8,811 nucleotides of DNA from the NCBI RefSeq assembly GCF_937920395.1, contig NZ_CALEVF010000137.1:1-8811 (forward strand), in the 5' to 3' direction. This DNA comes from an uncultured Clostridium sp. Lineage in GTDB: Bacteria > Bacillota > Clostridia > Clostridiales > Clostridiaceae. Shown in pieces: positions 1 through 5,609 of the stretch (the first letter of the stretch is position 1; every line of letters starts with the position of its first letter). Below the pieces are notes generated by a model that searched no databases, had not been told where the DNA came from, and was given only the letters and a program-made list of their open reading frames with translations. Made by a program: the position numbers and the translations under genes.

Positions 1-41
1 ATATACTTAATGATGCAAATATAAATAAATATAAAAAATGA
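1..41 (+). CDS. 3' end of a paralogue of the small HTH protein (partial, cut by window edge)
   Basis: Read from base 3, the only open frame gives ILNDANINKYKK and then TGA at 39-41. The complete HTH protein encoded at 7828-8145 on the minus strand ends ILNDDTISKYKK. The DNA is also alike: bases 1-53 differ from the corresponding minus-strand stretch at only about seven places, and the match continues past the stop codon. This is therefore the tail of a second copy of that gene, whose body lies left of the window. I cannot tell whether that copy is intact. The same hairpin element follows both copies. Confidence 0.75.
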   Translation, partial: ILNDANINKYKK

Positions 42-173
42 TTGTTTTAGAAGTGATTTGGGTCGACATTGAAAAAGAGAGCTATTTAACCAAAGAAAGG
101 TGGTAGAATTTTAGCTTAGTATAATTGCTGTGTTTTTTATTTTTTGTACAGTTAACGAGATTGTATCAAAAAA

Positions 174-217
174 CAAAGTGAAGATAACACAATACTAATT
201 GAGTTATCTTCACTTTG
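174..217 (+). repeat. Central stem-loop of copy A
   Basis: The arms 174-188 and 203-217 are perfectly complementary over 15 bp. Inside the 14-base loop, CAAT and ATTG can pair again after an A/A mismatch, leaving ACTA at the tip. Copy B (7675-7714) has the same loop apart from one base. Its stem differs at two adjacent positions, and the partner bases change with them. Confidence 0.75.
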
Positions 218-243
218 AGGCTATTAGCTATTTTTTAAAATTT

Positions 244-279
244 AAGCATACAACACAGTTTTAATTATGTTGTATGCTT
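244..279. terminator. Third hairpin of copy A, terminator-like
   Basis: A 12-bp perfect stem has arms 244-255 and 268-279 and a 12-base loop. It is flanked by TTTAA and TTTAAAG. There is no long U tract, so termination is plausible but not certain. It corresponds to the 18-bp hairpin at 7581-7624. Confidence 0.5.
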
Positions 280-399
280 TAAAGAATTATTTCTATATAA
301 GTAATCAGTATACATTGTGTCAACTAAAAGTATATTTCCATTTAATTATACTAAACATAAAGAAAACTAATAAAACAAAAATAAGAGGATGGCAAAAAA

Positions 400-738
400 A
401 TGAAAATCTCAAAACTTGCTTCAATATTTATTATAGCTATCATATTTATTCCAGTATTTACTGGATGCGATAAGTCTACAAATACACCGCTAGTAATGTC
501 ACCGATTATAAAAACAATTTTTTTAAACACACTTAAAGAATTAGTTACTGATAAAACAATAACGCAGACTCAGTCAGATAAAGTGCTTAACGAAGTAAAA
601 ATGGAAATGTCTGAAGGTAAAGGTTGTTGTTATGGATTATTTCCATTAGTAAGAGATGGTGTAATTAATCAAGGACAATCTGATAAAATAAGCAAAAAAA
701 TTCACATAGTTATGAAAAATGATATGCTAAGTAGATAA
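400..738 (+). CDS. Small secreted lipoprotein with two short SHOCT/YckD-like repeats
   Basis: The product is 112 aa. Residues 1-22 form a lipoprotein signal peptide: two lysines, then a hydrophobic stretch ending FTGC, with Cys23 as the expected lipidation site. The -3 position is Phe, which is not the commonest lipobox residue. The mature part has two related repeats, residues 45-66 and 80-101, both following the pattern LxxLVxDxxIxQxQSDK and sharing about 10 of 22 residues. This pattern resembles the short helical repeats of SHOCT or DUF2680/YckD-type proteins, which is my inference from memory. Cys76-Cys77 lie between the repeats. The start is supported by AGAGGA at 384-389. It is the only clear plus-strand gene and stands alone, ending in the hairpin at 739-769. 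It probably sits on the outer face of the membrane; its function is unknown. Confidence 0.75.
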   Translation: MKISKLASIFIIAIIFIPVFTGCDKSTNTPLVMSPIIKTIFLNTLKELVTDKTITQTQSDKVLNEVKMEMSEGKGCCYGLFPLVRDGVINQGQSDKISKKIHIVMKNDMLSR

Positions 739-769
739 ATAATATAAGTTACAAAGTAACTTATATTAT
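739..769. terminator. Shared hairpin between convergent genes
   Basis: A 14-bp perfect stem (739-752 with 756-769) and a 3-base loop begin one base after the stop of the lipoprotein gene. The gene at 811-1365 ends on the opposite strand. No strong U tract follows on either side. The position suggests a bidirectional transcription end. Confidence 0.6.
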
Positions 770-810
770 GGGTAATAAGAGCGTTAGTAGCTAAATTAAT
801 AAAATTGAGT

Positions 811-1365
811 TTATTTTAATCTAGCAAATTTATCGTTTGATGCTAAATAGTTTGCAATTAAATATATAAATACCATTATAGGAATAGAGTAATAGTGTTC
901 CCAATGTGTCCGTCTATACAGTCCAAACAACTCATTTAAGGGTTCAAACATAAAAGAACTAATTAAAGAATATATTCCTGCTTTGATATAAGGACTGACA
1001 TTAGGAAAATATTGAATACAAAGCATTGTAGCAACAGGCAATGCACAAATATCAAAGGGTATGAATTCTGGCATTAAAGGAAACACATTTACAGGGTAAT
1101 ACCATAAATTTAATGCTATACCAATCATGTCCAAACCAGCGGAAAATACCATAACAAATAAGGCGACAAATAACAGTCTATCAGTGCTTTCTTTTTTTCT
1201 AACCAATAACCAAATAGTCCACGGTAAAACAACTAATGATACTGCTATCCACCATCTCCATGTAAATAGAATGTTATTTTTCCAAAAATTGAAATACTCT
1301 ATATGAACATTATGTAGTTTTTTATATAAACTATGTGATTGCGCTTCTAGTGTGCTCCAAACCAT
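811..1365 (-). CDS. CBO0543-family integral membrane protein
   Basis: The product is 184 aa. About five hydrophobic helices are visible, roughly at residues 36-55, 63-88, 103-119, 126-146 and 160-176. Landmarks I associate with the CBO0543 family are WRWW (36-39), LPW (47-49), Asp79, WYYP (88-91), the Pro-rich FIPFD with LPV (101-111), QYFP (118-121), EP (141-142) and YYSIPI (158-163). The family is common in spore-forming Firmicutes and has no established activity. The start is supported by AAAGGTGA about eight bases upstream. It begins 48 bases after the stop of the 420-aa gene on the same strand, with no clear terminator between, so the two are probably co-transcribed. The C-terminal end is followed by the hairpin at 739-769. 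A second family member of a different subtype is encoded at 5610-6116. Confidence 0.75.
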   Translation of the reverse strand: MVWSTLEAQSHSLYKKLHNVHIEYFNFWKNNILFTWRWWIAVSLVVLPWTIWLLVRKKESTDRLLFVALFVMVFSAGLDMIGIALNLWYYPVNVFPLMPEFIPFDICALPVATMLCIQYFPNVSPYIKAGIYSLISSFMFEPLNELFGLYRRTHWEHYYSIPIMVFIYLIANYLASNDKFARLK

Positions 1366-1413
1366 TATTAATTCACCTTTCAGGCATAAAGCCTTATATT
1401 AAATTTATTTTTG

Positions 1414-2676
1414 TTATATATTAATATGGTCTGATTTACTAACACCAAGTGCATGATTTGACCAAAGTGTAGCTGTCACCATTTCTGCAAGGGTTTCGTT
1501 ACAATTAATTATAATAACAACCTCTGTTTCTTTCTTACTTTTCTTTTTATTTAAATACTTTTTTAGAGCAATAAACTTTATAGCAAAACCTACACCAAAA
1601 CCAAAACCCAGACCAATTAGTCCCCACCATACAGGACCCCATTTTAGGACAAACCCATAAATACTGCCGAAAAGCATAAAGACGGCACCTAAGACTGAAG
1701 CCAAATCTATTAAACTTACACTATCAGAATGATGGATAGAATCAATAAGATTGATTTTTTCATTTGATTTATCTACTGGAACAACAAAAATGTTTTCTTT
1801 TTCTACGCCTTTCATTTCTAACGAAGTAAGTGCTAATTCCACATTAACTGAATAATCAAATGTAGAGATTATATACATGTTATCACCTTTATTTCCCCTC
1901 TCTTTATCTGGCATATGAAAATATTTACTTTGATAATCTGTTCTAAGGAATTTAGATTGCTCCCAATCATATAAATTGTTACCTTCTACACAATTTGTAT
2001 AGGCATCATACATTGCATACATATAAAGAGAAGGAATATTTAATAACCATTGCCAATTGATAACAGACTTAGCCATAGCAAATTGACCGACTAATGAATA
2101 CTGAATTGATGGAAGTATTTTGGAACAATACGCGACAACTATTACCCAAATATATACAAAAGCTGCTACGACAATTCGATGGATATATAGTTGGCCTGAT
2201 CCAGGGCTAATTAACGACCATGCAGCAGCGACCCATGGCGTCTTTTTATCTAAGAAATTAATTTCTAGTGCTCCTACGTGAAAGGGCACAATTACTGCAT
2301 CCTCTCTTGCTGCCAAAATAAAATTATTATTTAAATCAACTGTAGTTTCATAACTATCATATATAGCAAAAATATATGTTGGAATATAAAGTAGCGCATA
2401 ATTAATATCAATTATATTTTTTGCCATTTGAATTTTACCTGTTAATGAATATAAAATTGCAAGGTTAATGTGTGAGTTATAATTTATATAGACTTCCCAC
2501 AAAAATAAAAGAAATCCCCTTAAATATTTTGATAAAAGGAGATGCCCTAGTCCTGGAAAAGCCGCAGACCAGCATGCAATTATATATGGATTTCTTAAAT
2601 GAATGGTTGTTGTACCAGTTAAACTTACATATGCTCTTTTTCTACGTGGTGTGCTATTAGATTTATAGTTATCCAT
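1414..2676 (-). CDS. Polytopic membrane protein with duplicated N-terminal half and a second-gene-like C-terminal half
   Basis: The product is 420 aa. Residues 29-117 and 145-233 are two copies of one unit. Each has a hydrophobic helix with PG.G (PGLGHLLL, PGSGQLY), a second helix, ILYSLTGKIQMAK or its counterpart IQYSLVGQFAMAK, a further helix and YD(S/A)Y. Residues 267-420 form a different module: a short soluble strand-helix segment, a hydrophobic hairpin rich in glycine (about 326-369), then another soluble segment (385-404). This resembles a small split domain interrupted by a glycine-zipper hairpin, as in YflT/DUF1269-like proteins, which is an inference. As I recall, the two modules are usually separate adjacent genes in Bacillus relatives. 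Met267 has its own ribosome-binding site (see 1884-1890). The full ORF starts with ATG after TGGGG. Transcription would continue into the CBO0543 gene. Function unknown. Confidence 0.75.
   Translation of the reverse strand: MDNYKSNSTPRRKRAYVSLTGTTTIHLRNPYIIACWSAAFPGLGHLLLSKYLRGFLLFLWEVYINYNSHINLAILYSLTGKIQMAKNIIDINYALLYIPTYIFAIYDSYETTVDLNNNFILAAREDAVIVPFHVGALEINFLDKKTPWVAAAWSLISPGSGQLYIHRIVVAAFVYIWVIVVAYCSKILPSIQYSLVGQFAMAKSVINWQWLLNIPSLYMYAMYDAYTNCVEGNNLYDWEQSKFLRTDYQSKYFHMPDKERGNKGDNMYIISTFDYSVNVELALTSLEMKGVEKENIFVVPVDKSNEKINLIDSIHHSDSVSLIDLASVLGAVFMLFGSIYGFVLKWGPVWWGLIGLGFGFGVGFAIKFIALKKYLNKKKSKKETEVVIIINCNETLAEMVTATLWSNHALGVSKSDHINI
1884..1890 (-). promoter_or_regulatory. Internal ribosome-binding site within the 420-aa ORF
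   Basis: AAAGGTG lies five bases upstream of the ATG at 1876-1878, which encodes Met267. This is as good a Shine-Dalgarno as any in the window, and it falls exactly at the boundary between the duplicated membrane half and the C-terminal module. Initiation here would give a 154-aa protein spanning 1414-1878. In one alternative frame, a TAA stop comes just before this site after GGGGAAA. The arrangement looks like two genes joined by the gain or loss of one base. Confidence 0.55.
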
Positions 2677-2730
2677 TTTTTAACCCCATTAAACTGAATT
2701 TTACTCGTCTTATTTAATACATTTTATAAA

Positions 2731-2763
2731 ATATGCCCTATATTCTACAACATGTCCTATATT
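2731..2763. repeat. Two direct 14-bp repeats upstream of the 420-aa gene
   Basis: ATATGCCCTATATT (2731-2744) and ACATGTCCTATATT (2750-2763) match at 12 of 14 positions with a 19-base period. They lie about 55-90 bases upstream of the start of the 420-aa gene, where a promoter or operator is expected. On the minus strand, CATATTTTA at 2727-2735 also fits a sigma-K-type -10 pattern, but that is weak in such AT-rich DNA. Confidence 0.4.
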
Positions 2764-2799
2764 TGTATTTATATACATACAGGTTCTGTAGGTGGACAA

Positions 2800-2868
2800 A
2801 TGGTTATAAAATGGTTGAGGCTCACGAAAAAAATTTATTATAAAATAAGAAAAGTAAATAGAGCCTAG
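2800..2868 (+). CDS. Possible 22-aa basic peptide
   Basis: This short ORF begins MVIKWLRLTKK and has eight Lys or Arg residues in 22. AGGTGG at 2790-2795 is well spaced for its ATG. Its stop codon at 2866-2868 lies inside the left arm of the hairpin at 2855-2890. A small cationic peptide ending directly in a terminator is plausible, but an ORF of this length can easily arise by chance. No homologue is recognised. Confidence 0.3.
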   Translation: MVIKWLRLTKKIYYKIRKVNRA

Positions 2869-2890
2869 CATAATTGTTAGACTCTATTTA
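2855..2890. terminator. Strong imperfect hairpin after the 22-codon ORF
   Basis: The outer arms TAAATAGAG and CTCTATTTA pair perfectly. They enclose CCTAGC and GTTAGA, with one mismatch and one G-U pair, around the loop ATAATT. Both flanks are T/A-rich, so it could terminate in either direction. The core, GCCTAGC..TTAGAC, resembles the first hairpin of element copy B (7781-7804). Confidence 0.5.
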
Positions 2891-2971
2891 TTTAAAGTGA
2901 ATGTACCACAAGTATGATGTGAACTGCTCCCTGTCAAGTGTTACATTCAGAGTATCAATACGCGCTTAATA

Positions 2972-3005
2972 AAGTGCCCCCATATCTAATGATATGGGGG
3001 CACTT
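2972..3005 (-). terminator. Likely terminator of the hydrolase gene
   Basis: A perfect 15-bp stem (2972-2986 with 2991-3005) with a TAAT tetraloop includes five consecutive G-C pairs, unusual in this AT-rich sequence. It begins 36 bases after the hydrolase stop codon. The minus-strand flank is CACTTTATT, a short U-rich tail. Confidence 0.7.
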
Positions 3006-3041
3006 ACGACGGAATACATGAAAATTTTGAAGCAACAAGCC

Positions 3042-3650
3042 CTATGGAGAAACGTTAATTTTCTTCTTTAAAAAGCTATTTACTAATATTCCGGCTTCAT
3101 CAAATGACTGTGCACAATAGTTTTTAGAAAAAGGATTACTAAAACCATGGTTACCTTTTAATATATGAACAGTGACGTTCCGTTTTTTCAAAGAAATAAC
3201 TAGTTCTTTTACATTGAATGATTTCTCTTTAGTAGGAAAAATTAGTAAAACCGGACATTTGGGAGTAATACTTATATAGTCTCTAATCCGTGAACCATAG
3301 AGCCCTATGATACCATCACACATAATATCGTCGCCGCTACATAACCATGCAATTGTTGCACCTATACTATATCCTAATAAATATATGTACATATATTGCT
3401 TCTTTGCTTGTATTATTAGCTGTTTTACTTGCTTAAATGCTAAATCGAACCCGATTTTATTTATGAAATGATGATAAGCTTCGTGTTGTTGATCGTAGTT
3501 AAAAGGGTGATTTAGATTAATTAAATTAGGGCAAATAATATCGTATCCAGCCATAGAAAACTTATCACAAACCAACTTAATATGCTGATTAATACCATAT
3601 ATCTCATGTAACACTATGATTACAGAATTAGAATTATTTATAATCTTCAT
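3042..3650 (-). CDS. Dienelactone-hydrolase-like alpha/beta hydrolase
   Basis: The product is 202 aa, slightly short for dienelactone hydrolases (about 230-240 aa). HEIYGIN (15-21) matches the family's E-x-(F/Y)-G segment near the N terminus. GYSIGA carries the nucleophile at Ser95, where classical members have Cys. GNHGF carries the catalytic His at residue 168. The usual acidic residue of the triad is not clear: the expected segment reads PTKEKSF, with Glu142 as the nearest candidate. An ORF nine codons longer exists, but GGGAGG at 3656-3661 sits five bases from the ATG at 3648-3650, and the longer start would overlap the TATAAT box at 3677-3682, so I chose the shorter one. It is probably a soluble cytoplasmic hydrolase; its substrate is unknown. 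It is transcribed alone and ends at the hairpin 2972-3005. Confidence 0.75.
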   Translation of the reverse strand: MKIINNSNSVIIVLHEIYGINQHIKLVCDKFSMAGYDIICPNLINLNHPFNYDQQHEAYHHFINKIGFDLAFKQVKQLIIQAKKQYMYIYLLGYSIGATIAWLCSGDDIMCDGIIGLYGSRIRDYISITPKCPVLLIFPTKEKSFNVKELVISLKKRNVTVHILKGNHGFSNPFSKNYCAQSFDEAGILVNSFLKKKINVSP

Positions 3651-3676
3651 GTAGGCCTCCCTAAAATATTTATTCA

Positions 3677-3682
3677 ATTATA
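3677..3682 (-). promoter_or_regulatory. Candidate -10 box for the hydrolase gene
   Basis: The minus strand reads TATAAT 27 bases before the chosen ATG, which would place the transcript start near 3670 with the GGGAGG site just inside the leader. No good -35 hexamer is seen at 17 bases. That would fit activator dependence through the upstream AGTTCG motifs, though this is only an inference. Confidence 0.4.
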
Positions 3683-3741
3683 CTACTATTTCCTTATCCA
3701 AGAGTCAGAATAATAATGATAATATGAATGAAAAAACGTTA

Positions 3742-3842
3742 AAAGTTCGTGTTATATCAAGTTAAAGTTCGTTTATTTTATATTGAGGTCATGGAAGTTA
3801 GGTATATAGCCAAAGTTCGCGTATGTAGATAAATAACGAACT
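3742..3842. repeat. Cluster of AGTTCG motifs upstream of the hydrolase gene
   Basis: AAAGTTCG occurs on the plus strand at 3742-3749, 3764-3771 and 3812-3819, and the inverted form AACGAACT at 3835-3842. That is four copies of AGTTCG within about 100 bp of very AT-rich DNA, where this GC-containing word should be rare. The cluster lies 60-160 bp upstream of the candidate promoter and just downstream of the 61-aa ORF. This looks like an operator array for a regulator. Confidence 0.5.
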
Positions 3843-3862
3843 CTATCATTTTCTACCTCCCT

Positions 3863-4048
3863 TTAATACGATAATAGTTCATTCCTTTTATTACAATACA
3901 CTATCAGCCAACGACTATTTTTAAACCTAACTTTAATAGATATAAGTTTACCTCGTTGTATAAACTTCTCATATCCTGTAATATTTAATTTCTGATCTTC
4001 ACTCTGTAAATTCATATATCTGTCAAACAATACTTTGTGTTTATCCAT
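3863..4048 (-). CDS. Hypothetical 61-aa protein
   Basis: The ORF encodes a mixed-charge soluble protein with no signal peptide or membrane segment. The second half, around residues 33-52, alternates hydrophobic and charged residues (LISIKVRFKNSRWLIVYC) and is probably beta-strand. AAAGGA lies eight bases upstream of the ATG. It is on the same strand as the 63-aa ORF upstream, 118 bases away with a hairpin between. I do not recognise a family. Its sensible composition and ribosome-binding site favour a real gene, but the length leaves doubt. Confidence 0.5.
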   Translation of the reverse strand: MDKHKVLFDRYMNLQSEDQKLNITGYEKFIQRGKLISIKVRFKNSRWLIVYCNKRNELLSY

Positions 4049-4099
4049 TCCTTATGTCCTTTCTTGTTTTTACAAATCCTACGATAGGTTCTTATAAAG

Positions 4100-4119
4100 T
4101 ATGGCCACCTTTGGCCATA
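4100..4119. terminator. Short hairpin between the two small ORFs
   Basis: TATGGCCA (4100-4107) pairs with TGGCCATA (4112-4119) across the loop CCTT. It lies downstream of the 63-aa ORF on the minus strand, and a weak T-rich stretch follows. It could be a terminator or an operator-like palindrome. Confidence 0.4.
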
Positions 4120-4166
4120 TTACTAAAAAATTGTTGAGATTACTAATTTATAAACGTTTACAGCTA

Positions 4167-4358
4167 TTATACGTTATTAAACAATAGATCATGTAGTGCT
4201 GATCTTGTTAATATATTTGTTGATTGCTTATAATTCAATCTTTTTAGTTCAGGAACTGATTCAAGTCTTTTTCTCCAGCTAGTTTTAGTTCGTGCCATTT
4301 TAGCTGAATTTTTAATATTAGGGTGAGTTCCCTTATTAATTTTATAATTTTTTAACAT
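4167..4358 (-). CDS. Hypothetical 63-aa basic protein
   Basis: The product is strongly basic, rich in Lys and Arg in its first two-thirds (for example KTSWRKRLESVPELKRL), and ends in a short hydrophobic stretch, LLFNNV. GAGGCGG precedes the first ATG by about five bases; Met21 is an alternative start without an obvious ribosome-binding site. No family is recognised. It could be a small nucleic-acid-binding protein or the remnant of a longer gene; neither can be shown from the sequence. Confidence 0.4.
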   Translation of the reverse strand: MLKNYKINKGTHPNIKNSAKMARTKTSWRKRLESVPELKRLNYKQSTNILTRSALHDLLFNNV

Positions 4359-4479
4359 TTAAACCGCCTCATTCTCCATGTGTATATATAAATATTACCA
4401 TAATTTTGTATTCTTTTACATTAACTTTGTGTTAAAAAAGTTTTTGCCATGTATTGTATTAAATAATGAGTTTAATTAT

Positions 4480-4526
4480 AAAACAATAAATGCCGTGAAA
4501 ACAGACTTCCACGACATTTGTGTTTT
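4480..4526 (-). terminator. Terminator of the DUF3231 gene
   Basis: Arms AAATGCCGTG (4488-4497) and CACGACATTT (4510-4519) pair with one mismatch. AAAACA and TGTTTT pair again outside them. The minus strand continues ATTGTTTTATAA. It begins ten bases after the stop codon. Confidence 0.65.
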
Positions 4527-4536
4527 ATAATTTTAA

Positions 4537-5547
4537 TTAATTTTTTATAAGCTGATTTCTATCTTCCATTTGAGGTGGTTCTTCCATCCATTTATGTTTA
4601 ATCATTAGTTTTCCACCTTTCTTTGCATAAGTAAATGCCTCTTTTCCAATAAGCGCAAGTTTAAGAGGTAAATCATTTCTCAGACTATAAGATGTACCTG
4701 AAACACTGAAAGTTAGTGCCGAACCGGACATTAAACTTGTTGTATACATCATAAGTTTATCTGAATAGGGTGGTTGAGTTGAATCTGTAGCTTTGCCTGC
4801 CCATGTACTTGGAGGAAGAATATCACTTTGCGATAATACATCACTCAATTTAGAGATAATCTTTTTTGCTAACTCTTTACCTTCTATAAAGTATTCTTTA
4901 ACCTCACTCTCGGTTGCAACTTGTGCAAATCCTGTCATCAATTGCATACCAAAGATGTTATCTTCGATTATTTCATTAAGAAAACCAACCTCAATTGTAT
5001 TTAATGCTCGTTTATCCGAAAAAGGATTAATTCCACTCATATATTTTTTATCTTCAATAAATTCTACTTTCTTTGGGAAAGTCACATATGGTGACTTTGC
5101 GAGAACTCCTTTTTTTAATAGATAGTTTGTTGTCATAACGTAATATTTATCAGCAATATCATAGTTAAGCTTTAATATATCATGAACCTCTTTCATATAT
5201 GACATAGCTGTAAATATAGCAGAATGACTAAAATTTAATTTCATTAACTGGCGAAGATTCATTATTTTAAAAATATCATCAAATAGGGAGGGAGCTTCTT
5301 TGAACATATCACGTTCATCAAATCCTATTGGAATAATTACATTTTCACTATTAAATAAATTCACAATTTTATCTTTTAGACCTTCTGCGTCAGTAATATA
5401 GTTACTTAGTATGTTTTGAGCCTCTTTATCAATAGTTTTATCTTTCATAAACTTACATTTTATTATTAATGCACTTCCTGATATATAAGTCATCCACATT
5501 GTGCCTAATTCTGATGATGTTAATTGTATTTTCGCTTCTGTTGTCAT
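4537..5547 (-). CDS. DUF3231 family protein
   Basis: The product is 336 aa, the usual full length for this family, and it appears to be built of two related helical halves (about 9-160 and 183-330). Family hallmarks include PIGFDERD (73-80), PSLFDD (86-91), LLKKGVLAKSPYVTFPK (143-159), the NPFSDKRALN linker (174-183), DSTQPPYSDKLMM (255-267) and WMEEPPQMEDR (320-330). DUF3231 is typical of spore-forming Firmicutes, has a predicted four-helix, ferritin-like architecture and no proven biochemical role. There is no signal peptide. AGAAGG lies eight bases before the ATG. The CBO0543 gene ends 62 bases upstream on the same strand with no terminator between, so the two form a likely operon, and the hairpin at 4480-4526 closes it. 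Confidence 0.9.
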   Translation of the reverse strand: MTTEAKIQLTSSELGTMWMTYISGSALIIKCKFMKDKTIDKEAQNILSNYITDAEGLKDKIVNLFNSENVIIPIGFDERDMFKEAPSLFDDIFKIMNLRQLMKLNFSHSAIFTAMSYMKEVHDILKLNYDIADKYYVMTTNYLLKKGVLAKSPYVTFPKKVEFIEDKKYMSGINPFSDKRALNTIEVGFLNEIIEDNIFGMQLMTGFAQVATESEVKEYFIEGKELAKKIISKLSDVLSQSDILPPSTWAGKATDSTQPPYSDKLMMYTTSLMSGSALTFSVSGTSYSLRNDLPLKLALIGKEAFTYAKKGGKLMIKHKWMEEPPQMEDRNQLIKN

Positions 5548-5609
5548 ATATAGGCCTTCTCTCTATTTAAATTTTTATTGTTGTCATTAATATTTAAATT
5601 AAATTCGTA

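Larger units (their letters stand above)
101..283 (+). repeat. Intergenic hairpin element, copy A (pairs with copy B at 7581-7815)
   Basis: The element opens with TGGTAGAATTTTAG and continues into TAGTATAATTGCT, both nearly identical to the minus strand at 7782-7815. A T-rich run and TAACG then lead to a 15-bp perfect stem-loop at 174-217, then GGCTATTA or a variant, and finally a third hairpin with arms GCATACAA and TTGTATGC. Copy B has the same parts in the same order. Copy A has about 47 extra bases (53-100) between the preceding gene end and the start of the element. The first hairpin, clear in copy B, is degenerate here. It may be a 3' untranslated structured RNA, a small non-autonomous repeat, or a binding region for the HTH protein; the sequence does not decide among these. 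Confidence 0.7.
2677..3041. other. Non-coding stretch between the 420-aa gene and the hydrolase gene
   Basis: The stretch holds the upstream region and direct repeats of the 420-aa gene, the possible 22-codon ORF with its hairpin, a GTGAACTGCTCCCTGTCAAG segment (around 2920-2940) inside a loose inverted repeat (TGAATGTA..TACATTCA), and the GC-rich hairpin at 2972-3005. No longer gene is visible on either strand. Confidence 0.6.

Noticed and set aside
62..68. 0A-box-like GTCGACA
   Set aside because: It is a single six-of-seven match, not placed at a recognisable promoter.
267..473. 68-codon plus-strand ORF overlapping the lipoprotein start
   Set aside because: It starts inside a hairpin without a ribosome-binding site and overlaps the lipoprotein gene in another frame.
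2472..2660. 62-codon plus-strand ORF
   Set aside because: It is antisense to the N-terminal part of the 420-aa gene and has no ribosome-binding site of note.
2920..2945. GTGAACTGCTCCCTGTCAAG, reminiscent of an IS3-family insertion-sequence end
   Set aside because: There is no transposase, matching opposite end or target duplication nearby. The resemblance is from memory only; a search against insertion-sequence ends would settle it.
3651..3677. Longer N terminus for the hydrolase, starting at 3677
   Set aside because: The longer start lacks a ribosome-binding site and overlaps the candidate -10 box; GGGAGG clearly serves the ATG at 3650.
4793..5125. 110-codon plus-strand ORF
   Set aside because: It lies wholly inside the well-supported DUF3231 gene on the other strand and has no ribosome-binding site or plausible protein features.
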